DNA of 19,063 bases, taken from NCBI GenBank assembly GCA_030765525.1, contig JAVCCK010000024.1:1-19063 (forward strand), written 5' to 3'. This DNA is from Candidatus Lernaella stagnicola. GTDB lineage: Bacteria; Lernaellota; Lernaellaia; Lernaellales; Lernaellaceae. Below are positions 5,792 through 14,546 of the stretch, one piece after another. How positions within the stretch are numbered: position 1 is the stretch's first letter; every line of letters starts with the position of its first letter. Position numbers and translations under genes: made by a program. Below the pieces are notes generated by a model. The model was not told the DNA's origin and made no database searches. It saw nothing but the letters and a program-made list of their open reading frames with translations.

Positions 5792-6817
5792 TCAGTCGCG
5801 GGCGAATAGGGTGGGGCCAATTTCCTCGAGCGGCAATATTTTTTCGGCCGCGTTAAGCTGGGCGGCCGCCTTGGGCATACCGTAAACCACGCAGGTCTTT
5901 TCATCCTGGGCGATGGTCCGCCATCCTTCGCGACGAAGCTGCAACAAGCCGCGCGAGCCGTCACGGCCCATGCCGGTCAGCAGCACCGCCGACCCCTTGC
6001 CGGGGCAATGTTGGGCCAGGCTCTCGAAAAGGGCGTCCACGGAAGGGCGGTATGAATACTCCGTGGGATGCGGGGTGTAACTCAAGGTACGATTGCGCGC
6101 GAGCACAAGATGATCGTTGGTGCCGGCGATCAGGATCTGTCCGGCCTTCGGCGTTTTCCCTTCGCGGGCTAGTTCGACCGATAGGGGCGTCTGCAGGGAG
6201 AGCCACTGCACCAGGCCCGGCGCGAAATCCAGATCGATGTGCTGGGCGACGATCACCGCCGCGTCGAGATCGGCGGGCGCGGCGGCCAGCAATTTCGCCA
6301 AGGCCTGCGGACCGCCGGTGGACGCGCCGATGGCGATCAAAGGCGGCAATTCGCCCGGCGTGTCGGCCTGGGTCGGCTCGGCGGGTGGCGGTGTCGGTTC
6401 CGGACTCGGGCGCGCGGGGCCCAGCAGGCGGGCGATGGTATCGATCTTCTTCAACAGCGTCCGCGCACCGTCCAATTCATCACCCAAGCCGACGGTCGGC
6501 GTGTTGACGGCGTCCAGGGCGCCATGCCCCATGGCCTCGTACACCATGGAGAGGTTACGGGCGGTTGACGTGGTGACCAGCAGAATCGCGCAGGGATGGC
6601 TTTGCATGATGCGGCGAGTCGCTTCCACGCCGTTCATCACGGGCATGACCAGGTCCATCAGGATCAAATCGGGGGTCTTGGCGGCGCATTTTTCCACCGC
6701 TTCGGCGCCGTCTTGTGCGAGCCAGATGACTTCGTGTTCCGAGGAATGCGTAATAAGGCGCCGCAGTACTTCCAGGATGATCAGCGTGTCGTCGACAATT
6801 GCAATACGAATGGTCAG
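5792..6817 (-). CDS. CheB-type methylesterase, WspF-like
   Basis: The protein has 341 aa: a receiver (acidic pair D9/D10, phosphoacceptor D55 in LILMDLVMP), a Pro-rich linker (~134-155), and a CheB methylesterase domain with catalytic Ser166 (GASTGG), His193 (VAQHID) and Asp286 (TGMGRDG). The stretch YEAMGHGALDAVNTP and the C-terminal TIAQDEKTCVVYGMPKAAAQ closely resemble WspF. It would demethylate receptor glutamates and so reset the signal; in Pseudomonas, loss of WspF locks the pathway on. The frame has no ATG, GTG or TTG before the receiver. The best start is the CTG at 6817, whose bases overlap the cheA stop as CTGA; the next GTG (6697) would delete much of the receiver. Translation probably depends on coupling to cheA. 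Confidence 0.92.
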   Translation of the reverse strand: MTIRIAIVDDTLIILEVLRRLITHSSEHEVIWLAQDGAEAVEKCAAKTPDLILMDLVMPVMNGVEATRRIMQSHPCAILLVTTSTARNLSMVYEAMGHGALDAVNTPTVGLGDELDGARTLLKKIDTIARLLGPARPSPEPTPPPAEPTQADTPGELPPLIAIGASTGGPQALAKLLAAAPADLDAAVIVAQHIDLDFAPGLVQWLSLQTPLSVELAREGKTPKAGQILIAGTNDHLVLARNRTLSYTPHPTEYSYRPSVDALFESLAQHCPGKGSAVLLTGMGRDGSRGLLQLRREGWRTIAQDEKTCVVYGMPKAAAQLNAAEKILPLEEIGPTLFARD

Positions 6818-9069
6818 GCCTCGCCAATCAAATCTACCACGGCGCTCAGGAACGTCTCGTCGTGGAAGCTGCTTTTGGTTAGGTAGTAATCGGCTCCCGC
6901 ATCCAGACCGCGCCGACGATCCTCTTCGCGGTCCTTATAGGAAACAATCATTACCGGGATTTTGTTCAATTTTGAATTTTGCTTGATCTGGGTGACCAAT
7001 TCAATGCCGTTCATGCGCGGCATGTCCACGTCCGAGATCACCAGGTCGAAATCCTCGGCCCGCACGGCGTTCCATCCGTCGACGCCGTCAACCGCGGTTC
7101 TTACTTCGTAGCCCTGGTTTTCCAGCAATTGACGCAGCATCTCGCGAACGGTGATCGAATCGTCCACCACGAGCAGTCGTTTGTGAAGTCGGGTCGCCTG
7201 CCCCACGGTGCGGACGATCTTTTTCAGCCCGCCGTCACTCAGGAGTTTGTCGACCGAGCGCACCAAGTCGTCGACATCGACGATCAGCGTCGGCGTGCCG
7301 TCTTCCAGCACGGCCGTGGCGCTGATGTCTTGCACTTTACCCAGGCGCGGGTCCAGGGGGCGCACCGCCAGGTCGCGTTCATCCAGCAGGCGATCGACAG
7401 CCAGACCGAACTGGGTGGACTGGTTGCTGATGACCACGACCGGAATCGCGCTTTTCGGGTCGCCGTTCTTGTCCAAACCGAGAAGCTGGGCCGCCGGCAC
7501 CAGAGCGATGTTCTGCCCGTCGACATGGATGAACTGTCGATTCTCGAGGCTCTGAATCATGCTTGGCTGCGCCGACAAGATGCGGTCGACGCGGTGCAGC
7601 GGCAGGGCAAACGCCTCGCCGCCAACCTCGACCATCAGCACGTGCAACACCGATAGGCTCAGGGGCAATTTCAACCGAACGGTCGTGCCTTCCCCCGGCC
7701 GTGATTCCATGAAAATCTGCCCGCGCAGCTCCTGGATCATCGTGTGGACGACGTCCAGCCCCACGCCTCGGCCGGAAATTCGCGTGACCGCCACGGCGGT
7801 GGAAAAATCAGGCAGCAGAAGGAATTCCAGCAACTCCGCGTCGGTCAACAAGGCCGCCGTGTCGGCAGCGAGCAGGTTCCGGTCCACGATCTTCCGGCGC
7901 ACGCGTTCCAGGTTGATCCCACGACCGTCGTCGGCCACGGTGACCACCAACATGCCGGCGTGATGGCTCGCCTCCAGGCGCAGGACGCCTTCAGGCGGCT
8001 TGTCCGCGTCGAAGCGTTCTTCCGGCGGCTCGATGCCGTGGTCAATGGCATTGCGCAGCAGATGGTTGAGCGGGGCTTCCAGCCGCGCCAGGATATCGCG
8101 ATCCACCTCGGTATCTTTGCCGACGATTTTCAAGCGAACGTTTTTGCCCAGCTCGCGCGCCAAATCGCGCACCATCCGCGGAAACCCTTGCACGCCGACG
8201 GAAAAGGACAGCATGCGACTGGAGAGAGCCTGGCTGTAAAGCCGGTTGGAGGTTTCATCCAGACGCCGCGCCAGCATCTCAAAGTCGAGCAGGCTGGTCG
8301 TGATTCGGTCCTGTTCCGTCCGCGCATGGAGAATGGCTTCCTGGGCGAGCTGGTCGGCGTTTGGCCCGGCCTCCTTGCCTTCCACGGAGGCGCGCAGATC
8401 CTCCAGGATTTTGATGAGCCGGCCCTGCCGCTTATTGAACTGAAGCAACGCGTCGGCAAAGGGGGCTAGGCGCCGGGTTTCGACGAGAATTTCACTGGCG
8501 TAACCCAGGAGGCGGTCGAGGTTCTTGGCGGTGATGCGGATATCGCGTTTGGCCGTGGTGACTTCGTCGACGGCCTTTTTGGTGTCCGCGCTCTTGTCGG
8601 GGTCCGGAGTCGTCGGGGCCGGCGCGCGGGCGGGAGGCTGCGTCTTGGCGGCAGCGAGTTGAGCGGCCACCGCCGCTCTGATTTTCTGCGCCAGTTGTGC
8701 GAAAACCTGGGTTTGGGCGGTCAGGTGGTCGGTCGCTTCTTCTTCCGGGATGCGGGCCAGCGTTTGAAAGAGATCGACGGCTTTGAGAAAGATGTCGATC
8801 AGGCCGGGCTCGATTTGCACCTCGCGATTTTGCGCGGCCACGAAACCGTCCTCGACGGCGTGGGCGAGTTCCACTACCGAGCTGATGCCCACAATGCTTG
8901 CCGCGCCTTTGATGGAGTGCGCCGCCCGCATCAAGGATTCCATCATGTGCGGTGCGTCTGGATCTTGTTCCAGCGCCACAACGCCTTGGTTCAGGACTGC
9001 GGTGTGGGTTTCCAGTTCCTGCAGGAAGAGGGCCAGCAACGACATGCCGCTGAGGCCGTGCCCGGTCAC
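6814..9069 (-). CDS. CheA-receiver hybrid histidine kinase, WspE-like
   Basis: The protein has 751 aa: an HPt domain with phosphorylated His51 (MRAAHSIKGAA), a Pro/Ala linker (~141-172), a dimerisation helix region, a HATPase domain with N-box HLLRNAIDHG (336-345), G1 DDGRGI and G2 GRGVGLDVV, a CheW-like regulatory domain (~470-620), and a C-terminal receiver (D636/D637, phosphoacceptor D680 in DLVISDVDMPRMNG). This architecture matches WspE and other hybrid CheAs of alternative chemosensory systems. It autophosphorylates under receptor control and passes phosphate to the CheB and the output receiver. The start is GTG at 9069, overlapping the preceding cheW stop as GTGA; the stop overlaps the cheB start. 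All catalytic motifs appear intact. Confidence 0.93.
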   Translation of the reverse strand: MTGHGLSGMSLLALFLQELETHTAVLNQGVVALEQDPDAPHMMESLMRAAHSIKGAASIVGISSVVELAHAVEDGFVAAQNREVQIEPGLIDIFLKAVDLFQTLARIPEEEATDHLTAQTQVFAQLAQKIRAAVAAQLAAAKTQPPARAPAPTTPDPDKSADTKKAVDEVTTAKRDIRITAKNLDRLLGYASEILVETRRLAPFADALLQFNKRQGRLIKILEDLRASVEGKEAGPNADQLAQEAILHARTEQDRITTSLLDFEMLARRLDETSNRLYSQALSSRMLSFSVGVQGFPRMVRDLARELGKNVRLKIVGKDTEVDRDILARLEAPLNHLLRNAIDHGIEPPEERFDADKPPEGVLRLEASHHAGMLVVTVADDGRGINLERVRRKIVDRNLLAADTAALLTDAELLEFLLLPDFSTAVAVTRISGRGVGLDVVHTMIQELRGQIFMESRPGEGTTVRLKLPLSLSVLHVLMVEVGGEAFALPLHRVDRILSAQPSMIQSLENRQFIHVDGQNIALVPAAQLLGLDKNGDPKSAIPVVVISNQSTQFGLAVDRLLDERDLAVRPLDPRLGKVQDISATAVLEDGTPTLIVDVDDLVRSVDKLLSDGGLKKIVRTVGQATRLHKRLLVVDDSITVREMLRQLLENQGYEVRTAVDGVDGWNAVRAEDFDLVISDVDMPRMNGIELVTQIKQNSKLNKIPVMIVSYKDREEDRRRGLDAGADYYLTKSSFHDETFLSAVVDLIGEA

Positions 9070-9749
9070 AAGAGGCTCCTTTTCAAGGCCTCAATCAGTT
9101 TGTCTTCGTCGATCAGACCGATTTGCCCGGCCCGCCAGGGAACCGTGCCCATCGTGAGCGGTTCGGCGGTCCGAGAGGCGCTGACGGGCGAATTTTTCAT
9201 TTCGTCGGGCTGGTAATGATAGAGCCCGTGTACCTCATCGACCGGAAAGACCCAGTTTTCGCCCTCTTTTTCGACCATAATCAGCCGCGATTTGTCCGCC
9301 ACGTCACTTTCGCCGGAGGTTTCGTCCGCGACCGCCTCGAAAAGCGGATGGATGGAGGCACACAGGCGAATGATGCCCTCGATATTGACCAGACCGCGCA
9401 AAATCCGGCTGCTGCGATGGGGCAGACGGCGCACGGGCAGGGTCCGCGAGACCGACTGAATCAGATGTGTGGGCAGGGCCAGCCATTGTTCGCCGAGCCT
9501 GAAAACCAGTACGGACGCCATCGCTTGCGCCTTGGTTTGCTCAACCGCATCTTGCGCCAGCAATGTGGTCCATTGCTCGCGGTATTCGGGCGGGATCGGC
9601 CGATTGAACAGCTCTCGTCCGCTGGCGGCGTAAACCGGACAGTTACGGCAATGGACGTGTTCGGCCAGTTCCGGGCAGGTTCGTTGGCCGAAAACGCCGA
9701 TCACGCGCCAGCAGCCGGGCTCGCGGTTGTGGGAGACTCCGTCAGTCAT
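9066..9749 (-). CDS. CheW coupling protein with N-terminal Cys module, WspD-like
   Basis: The protein has 227 aa. The C-terminal ~150 residues form a CheW domain (VLVFRLGEQWLALPTHLIQS, then GLVNIEGIIRLCASIHPLF). The first 40 residues carry four Cys: C13 in CWRVIGV, C25 in TCPEL, C34 and C37 in HVHCRNCPVY. A similar Cys-rich start is known from WspD-like CheW proteins and could bind a metal or sense redox, which is inference. It would couple the receptor to the CheA hybrid alongside the simpler CheW at 11015. The ATG at 9749 follows the cheR stop by 3 nt, and its Shine-Dalgarno (AAGGAG) lies inside the end of cheR. The stop overlaps the cheA start. Confidence 0.88.
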   Translation of the reverse strand: MTDGVSHNREPGCWRVIGVFGQRTCPELAEHVHCRNCPVYAASGRELFNRPIPPEYREQWTTLLAQDAVEQTKAQAMASVLVFRLGEQWLALPTHLIQSVSRTLPVRRLPHRSSRILRGLVNIEGIIRLCASIHPLFEAVADETSGESDVADKSRLIMVEKEGENWVFPVDEVHGLYHYQPDEMKNSPVSASRTAEPLTMGTVPWRAGQIGLIDEDKLIEALKRSLL

Positions 9750-9752
9750 GGC

Positions 9753-11018
9753 TCAATGGGGCTCCTTCTGCGCTCGCCGCAAACGGCGACGCAGTTTATC
9801 GGCCGCCGCCTGCTCGCCGCGGTTCTCGAGGATGGACGTCAATTGAATCAGCGTTTCTTGATGATTGACATCCAGATAAAGCGCGCTGCGAAAATGCTTT
9901 TCCGCCCTCCCCAAATCTCTTTGGGCATGCGCAATGATTCCCAGCAGGAAAAAGGCTTTGGCGCGCAGGGGATCGGCCTGGAGGCATCGCCGACATAATT
10001 CCGACGCCTCGTCTAACCCGCCCTCATCAGCTTTTCGTTCCGCCTGGGATAACCAGAGTTCGATCATCGGCTCGCCCGTCGCCGGCGAGGCCGGAGGCGG
10101 CCAGGTCGGTTTTTTGAACTCGTCGTGTTCTTTCCCCGGTTTGGCTACGCGTGCGATCCGCGGACGCATGGCGTCGTGCGCGGTGGTGGTCAGCGATTGG
10201 ATTCTTTGGTCCCGCGCCGGCGGTTGCTCGTTGCAGAAGACGAACGCGTGCGGCTTTCGCAGTGCCCGGAATTTTCGGGCGACCATTTGCAGGTTCTCGG
10301 CGGCGCCAAGAAAGAGCAGGCCGGATTCTTTCACCAATCTCTTCAACGTGTTGACCACCTGCTCCTGGGCGGCGGGCTCCAAGTAAATGAGCAGATTGCG
10401 ACAAAACACCGCGTCAAACGGGGGGTGATCAAGAAAAAAATCCGTGGCCACTAAATTGCCGTACGCGAATTCCACCCGTTCCGCCACGTCCTTCCGCAAA
10501 CGGTAGCGGTCGTTTTCGAGAGGTTCGAAATAGCGTGAGCGAAATCCTTTTTCTTTTTCCCGGAACGAATTGTAGCCGTAGACGGCCTCCCGGGCCTTGC
10601 TCAGGGTGCGGTGATTGATGTCGACAGCCTCCACGTGAAAGCGGTCAGCCGCCAGGCCGCAGTCCAGCAACGCCATGGCGACCGAATACGGCTCTTCACC
10701 GGTGGAGCAGGGCACACAGAGCACGCGCAGCGGCACCGAGGCGTGGGCCGGCTCCCAGGTATCGATGACCCATTGCTTCAGGAAATGGAATTGTTCGACG
10801 TTGCGGAAGAACCAGGTTTCCGGAACGGTCACCTCGTCGATCAACTCCAGCATTTCCTTTGGGGAGGCGATCAGCCGTTGCAGATATGCCGACTGGTCAT
10901 TGAGATCGCACTCGGCCATGCGTCCCCGAATCGCCGCTTCGATGGTCGCCCGACAAATGGTGGTGATCTCCAAGCCGATTGTTTGCCGCAGCAAATCGCC
11001 GATCGCCGCCGTGTTCAT
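9753..11018 (-). CDS. CheR-type methyltransferase with C-terminal TPR region, WspC-like
   Basis: The protein has 421 aa. The N-terminal ~275 residues are CheR: a helical lid, the SAM-binding motif VLCVPCSTGEEPYSVAMAL, VEAVDIN for ribose contacts, and the active-site-proximal FCRNLLIYLEP. After a linker, residues ~318-418 form TPR-like helices (AFFLLGIIAHAQRDLGRAEK, then SALYLDVNHQETLIQL). CheR-TPR fusions are typical of WspC and FrzF, where the TPR regulates substrate access. It would methylate glutamates of the receptor at 11481-13241 using S-adenosylmethionine. The ATG at 11018 overlaps the preceding cheW stop as ATGA. Confidence 0.92.
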   Translation of the reverse strand: MNTAAIGDLLRQTIGLEITTICRATIEAAIRGRMAECDLNDQSAYLQRLIASPKEMLELIDEVTVPETWFFRNVEQFHFLKQWVIDTWEPAHASVPLRVLCVPCSTGEEPYSVAMALLDCGLAADRFHVEAVDINHRTLSKAREAVYGYNSFREKEKGFRSRYFEPLENDRYRLRKDVAERVEFAYGNLVATDFFLDHPPFDAVFCRNLLIYLEPAAQEQVVNTLKRLVKESGLLFLGAAENLQMVARKFRALRKPHAFVFCNEQPPARDQRIQSLTTTAHDAMRPRIARVAKPGKEHDEFKKPTWPPPASPATGEPMIELWLSQAERKADEGGLDEASELCRRCLQADPLRAKAFFLLGIIAHAQRDLGRAEKHFRSALYLDVNHQETLIQLTSILENRGEQAAADKLRRRLRRAQKEPH

Positions 11019-11470
11019 GCGGGCTCCCGAAACAGCCGTGCCTTCAGATCGTCTGGCAGCAATTGCTCGATGCGCACCGTCTGCACGATGTTTTCCGCCT
11101 GGGGGTGTACGTCGCCGAGATAAGGTGCCTCATCAACCGCCACGCCGGACGACACGATTTCTTCCGGCGTCAGATGATCGGTGTCGGTGATCTCCTCGGC
11201 GAGCAGACCCAGCAAATGGCGTTTTTCGCCCTCCGCGGGATAATTCACCAAGAGCAGCCGCGCATCGAAGTTGAAGCCGCACGGGCGATCGCCCAGCAAG
11301 CGGCACAGGTCGATTACCGGTACCACCCGACCGTGGAAGTTGAAAACGCCCGCCACTTCCGGCGGGACGTGCGGCAGGGCCGTCAAATCGACGCGCGGCA
11401 GTACCGCGACCACCGTTCGACCGTCGACAGCAAAGCGCTGGACGCCCACCGAAAAATAGATCACGAACAT
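11015..11470 (-). CDS. CheW coupling protein, WspB-like
   Basis: This is a 151-aa single-domain CheW. It contains the usual strands and the VAGVFNFHGRVVPVIDLCRL core, which corresponds to the conserved GxxNxRGxxxPVxDL motif of CheW. It would link the receptor signalling tip to the CheA hybrid in the array. The ATG at 11470 has GAGGAC 8 nt upstream and lies 10 nt after the receptor stop; its own stop overlaps the cheR start. It is the first of two cheW genes in the operon, as in wspB/wspD. Confidence 0.9.
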   Translation of the reverse strand: MFVIYFSVGVQRFAVDGRTVVAVLPRVDLTALPHVPPEVAGVFNFHGRVVPVIDLCRLLGDRPCGFNFDARLLLVNYPAEGEKRHLLGLLAEEITDTDHLTPEEIVSSGVAVDEAPYLGDVHPQAENIVQTVRIEQLLPDDLKARLFREPA

Positions 11471-11480
11471 CCGAACGTCC

Positions 11481-13241
11481 TCAATCGGCGACGTGGAAGC
11501 GGGATAGCTCTTCCCGTAATCCTTTGACCGCCTCGTGCATGTGTTCGGTGGACTTGTTGAAGTCTTTCTGCGAGGCGGCCGTCTGGCGCGCGCCCACGCT
11601 GAGTTGAATCATCGCCTGGCTGATCTGCTGGGCGCCCATCGACTGCGACCGCATGCCCTCGCTGACGGTTCGGAACTGTTCCAGTACGGCCTGCACGCTT
11701 TCGATGATTTGGGTGAACTGCGCGCTGATCGACCGCATCTCGCCCACGTCGCGTCGCACCTGCGCGCTGAACCTGTCCATTTCCATCACGCCCGACGTTA
11801 CGGCCGACTGCATCTGCTGCACGGTCTGCTCGATATCGAGGGTGGCGACCGCGGTTTGGTCAGCCAGCCGCCGAATCTCGCGCGCCACTACCAGGAACCC
11901 GCCACCGTATTCACCGGCTTTCTCCGCCTCAATCGCCGCGTTTACCGAGAGGAGGTTAGTCTGGTCGGCCACCTTGGTGATGGTTGTCACCACCATGTTG
12001 ATGTCGTGGGCCTTCTCGCTGATGGTGTAGAGCTTCGAGGAGATCGAGCCGGTCGCCTCCGCGAGTTGGCTCATCGTGCTTTCAAGAGTCGTCAGATTGG
12101 TGCGGCCCGAATCGGCCATCTCACCGGTGTGGCTGGCGACCTGTGCCAGGTCACTCATCGTTTTGGTCAATTCCGAGGCTGTCGCCGAGATTTCTTTGAC
12201 CGCCGAGGCGATCTGGTTGGTGGAGGCGCCGAAGTCGACGACCGTCCCTTCCTGCTGTTTGGACGTGGCGGCGATTTCCGTGGCGGTGGACATGAGCTGA
12301 ATGCTCGACTGTTTGATCTTGCCGATCAGCGAGCCCAGCGAGTGCGTCATCGACTTGAGCGATTTGCCTAGGATGTCGTCCTCGGAACGCGGCGCCACGG
12401 AGACCGTCAGGTCGCCGCGGCTGAGGGAATCGGACACGGCGGCTGCTTCCTGAATATAGGTGATCGTTCGACGGAAGGACTCGGCCAGGCTGCCGAATTC
12501 GTCGTCGGACTGGTGCACGATCCGGCAGTCCAAATCGCCGGTCGCGATTTTCTTTGCCGCCAGTTCGATTTCGGCCAGTGGTCGGGTGATGCCGCGGGCA
12601 ACGGGAAAAGCCACGAAAAAGAGAGCAAACAGGAAGGATCCGACGCCCAGGGTGATCAGGATAATGCGCCGTTCGTCCACGATGAAACGGGCCTTCTGTT
12701 CCTTTTCCAGCGATTCTTTGTTGGCCAACTCCAACGCCTTTTCGATTTGCTGGGCGTGGCCTTTGAATTCAACGCTCAGGGATTCGCGCAACAGTGCCCG
12801 TGCCCCCGCGAGATCCGATTTCTGGATCGCCGGTACGACTTGGGTTTGTAGAACCTGGAAAAAATTCACCGCTTCGGCATTCACCGGGCCTTCGATGAGG
12901 CTGTGCAATTTGCTCGTTGGCGCTTGCTGGATCCGGTTTTGTAGACGCGTTTGGTAGCCGTCGGCAAGGGCGTTGATTTTGTCGATCAAGACTGCGATTT
13001 CAGCGGGATTTTTGCTTTCAATCAAGCGCTGGGCCAAGAAATAGGATTCGTCCATTTTCTCGGCAAGGGCGGAAAGGTCGGTGATCAGACCCTTGCTCTT
13101 GAGAATGTCTTGATAGATTTCGCCGTTGACCTTGACCAAGCCGATGGTATCGAACGTGTACCAACCGAAGATCAGGAAGACCACGGCGAAGAGTTCCACA
13201 AAGAGCATGAGCTTGAATTTGACCCGCAGATTCTTAAACAC
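11481..13241 (-). CDS. Methyl-accepting chemotaxis protein, WspA-like
   Basis: The protein has 586 aa. TM1 is ~11-28, a ~160-residue helical periplasmic sensor (probably a four-helix bundle) spans ~30-190, and TM2 is ~193-214. A HAMP domain follows, then a second HAMP-like segment (~267-305, [17 protein letters not shown]), and the methyl-accepting coiled coil. The hairpin tip region reads [20 protein letters not shown] and continues [29 protein letters not shown], the version seen in WspA and not in E. coli Tar/Tsr. In Pseudomonas, WspA responds to surface contact; the stimulus here is unknown. The GTG start at 13241 has AAGGGG about 7 nt upstream. It is the first gene of the operon. Confidence 0.93.
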   Translation of the reverse strand: MFKNLRVKFKLMLFVELFAVVFLIFGWYTFDTIGLVKVNGEIYQDILKSKGLITDLSALAEKMDESYFLAQRLIESKNPAEIAVLIDKINALADGYQTRLQNRIQQAPTSKLHSLIEGPVNAEAVNFFQVLQTQVVPAIQKSDLAGARALLRESLSVEFKGHAQQIEKALELANKESLEKEQKARFIVDERRIILITLGVGSFLFALFFVAFPVARGITRPLAEIELAAKKIATGDLDCRIVHQSDDEFGSLAESFRRTITYIQEAAAVSDSLSRGDLTVSVAPRSEDDILGKSLKSMTHSLGSLIGKIKQSSIQLMSTATEIAATSKQQEGTVVDFGASTNQIASAVKEISATASELTKTMSDLAQVASHTGEMADSGRTNLTTLESTMSQLAEATGSISSKLYTISEKAHDINMVVTTITKVADQTNLLSVNAAIEAEKAGEYGGGFLVVAREIRRLADQTAVATLDIEQTVQQMQSAVTSGVMEMDRFSAQVRRDVGEMRSISAQFTQIIESVQAVLEQFRTVSEGMRSQSMGAQQISQAMIQLSVGARQTAASQKDFNKSTEHMHEAVKGLREELSRFHVAD

Positions 13242-13313
13242 GATTATCCCCTTCTTCTACCGCGCTAGTTGGAAAGGCATGATGTAGATGAAGCGGTTGG
13301 CCGCTATTTATTA

Positions 13314-13319
13314 ACTATA
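13314..13319 (-). promoter_or_regulatory. Possible -10 element for the chemosensory operon
   Basis: TATAGT on the minus strand (five of six consensus bases) lies about 75 bp before the GTG of the receptor gene, within an AT-rich stretch of the divergent intergenic region 13242-13517. No convincing -35 is seen at the right distance; TTCTTG is 15 nt upstream. A 5-bp hairpin (13292-13305) lies between it and the gene. Confidence 0.25.
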
Positions 13320-13443
13320 CTCGCGAATCTCTAGCAAGAACGAAGTGCTGTCAACCGCTACCGCCGGCTGGTCTGGGCCAAGAGCGGTCGCCGGGGCAAT
13401 CGTTTCAATGGGTTGAGCTGATCTCGGCGATCGCTGAAGGCCA

Positions 13444-13472
13444 TTGCATCACCCCCTGTTCCCCGATACAAT
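13444..13472 (+). promoter_or_regulatory. Candidate promoter for the HEAT/receiver gene pair
   Basis: TTGCAT at 13444-13449 and TACAAT at 13467-13472 are separated by 17 nt. The -10 matches five of six consensus bases, the -35 three of six. It lies 45 bp before the ATG at 13518 and points away from the chemosensory operon. Confidence 0.4.
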
Positions 13473-13517
13473 TATCTACACGAATAATTCACGCCTGATG
13501 TCGGCAAGGGGGGGGAT

Positions 13518-13817
13518 ATGGACCTGTTTGAGCCTACTCCGGGAAAGGTCAATGCGTGGGCTGCCAAAGGCAATGTGAAGAAATTGCTTGGCTCGCTCAC
13601 ATCGAGCGATGCGGTGATCCGGGAATTATCGGTAGAGGGCCTGGCATCGATCGGATCGCCGGAAGTGCTACAGTACTGCCGTGAAAACGCCGACAGCGCC
13701 GACGACATCGTCCGCTGGGACATCACCCGGATCCTCGGTCTGATCGGCACCGCCGAAGCGATCAAGATCCTAGAAACCGTCCGGGAAAAGAAGATCAATT
13801 ACAAGCCACAAGGCTGA
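13518..13817 (+). CDS. Small HEAT-repeat protein
   Basis: The protein has 99 aa. From residue ~18 it forms helix pairs typical of HEAT/PBS-lyase repeats: KLLGSLTSSDAVIRELSVEGLASIGSPEVLQYC, then DDIVRWDITRILGLIGTAEAIKILE. These repeats act as protein-interaction scaffolds. There is no enzyme motif or signal peptide. An AGGGGGG Shine-Dalgarno lies just before the ATG. The gene is divergent from the chemosensory operon and 30 bp upstream of the receiver gene on the same strand, so the two are probably co-transcribed and may act together as an adaptor and phospho-switch (inference). Confidence 0.75.
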   Translation: MDLFEPTPGKVNAWAAKGNVKKLLGSLTSSDAVIRELSVEGLASIGSPEVLQYCRENADSADDIVRWDITRILGLIGTAEAIKILETVREKKINYKPQG

Positions 13818-13847
13818 CCAATCCCTAAATATGGGCAGGAGTTGCTG

Positions 13848-14231
13848 ATGAGCCACTTGTTGTTTATCGACGACGATCCGATCATCCGTCAAATCTGTAA
13901 AGTCTACTTTTCCTCCAAAGGCTACACCGTCACCGTCGCCAAAGGCGGGATGGAAGGCCTGGCGAAGTTCAAGAACGGCGAGTATGACCTGATTGTCACC
14001 GACCTGATGATGCCCAATTGCCACGGCTTTGAGGTAATCGATCAGATCAAACAAATGCCGCGCGGGAATAACACGCCGATCATTCTGCTTTCCGCCGACA
14101 TCAACGATCCGGACATGCAAGCCTACGAACGCCAGGCTTTTCAAGACGACACGTTGCGCAAGCCTTTTGACATGCCGGATCTGGAAAAGAAGATCGTCGA
14201 CCTTTTGGACGAATTCGCCGCGCGATTTTAG
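13848..14231 (+). CDS. Stand-alone receiver-domain response regulator
   Basis: The protein has 127 aa and is a complete CheY-like receiver: acidic residues D8-D10 (LLFIDDDPI), phosphoacceptor D52 (LIVTDLMMPNCHGFEVI), a Ser in the LLSAD position and the conserved Lys in LRKPFD. There is no output domain, so it must act by protein contact or as a phosphorelay intermediate. The ATG at 13848 is preferred over TTG at 13842 because AGGAG (13837-13841) lies 6 nt upstream. Its position beside the HEAT gene and divergent from an operon ending in a histidine kinase makes it a candidate phosphate acceptor for that kinase (inference). Confidence 0.88.
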   Translation: MSHLLFIDDDPIIRQICKVYFSSKGYTVTVAKGGMEGLAKFKNGEYDLIVTDLMMPNCHGFEVIDQIKQMPRGNNTPIILLSADINDPDMQAYERQAFQDDTLRKPFDMPDLEKKIVDLLDEFAARF

Positions 14232-14546
14232 TCGACCAAAAGGCCGGGCGGTTTTCTCCATGGTGATTGATCCTATCGCTGGTTCCCTCGCCCACCTCCG
14301 CGTCCACGAATTCTCTACCGGCGCCGGGCGCGCGAACGGGGCGGCGCTGCGTCCGTATCCGACCGAATCGATCGAACTGACGCACGTTCCGAATTCGAGC
14401 GAGGAGTCGGCAATCAGCCGCGCCAATCGCCGGCCGGGTTCTGTCGGCGCTCAATGGATTTCTCACTCGGCGAACTTCCGGCAGTCGGAATGTCGTTGTT
14501 TTTCCGGGCGCGGCGAGCAATCTCGCCAGAAAATGGAGAGTCGGTG
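14232..14546 (+). other. Gap with a doubtful 95-codon ORF overlapping the rhaA start
   Basis: The 315 bp between the receiver gene and rhaA hold no gene I can support. One frame is open from the ATG at 14260 (MVIDPIAGSLAHLRVHEFST) to a TGA at 14545-14547 that overlaps the rhaA ATG as TGATG, an arrangement seen in coupled genes. It has no Shine-Dalgarno and no recognised domain, so it is left as a low-probability small gene or leader. Confidence 0.25.

Noticed and set aside
14180-14250. Hairpin CCTTTTGG/CCAAAAGG at the end of the receiver gene as terminator
   Set aside because: The stem is only 8 bp with a loop of about 25 nt, overlaps coding sequence and lacks a proper T-run.
13770-14426. 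218-codon minus-strand frame opposite the receiver gene
   Set aside because: Shadow of the 13848-14231 receiver gene; no domain, no ribosome-binding site.
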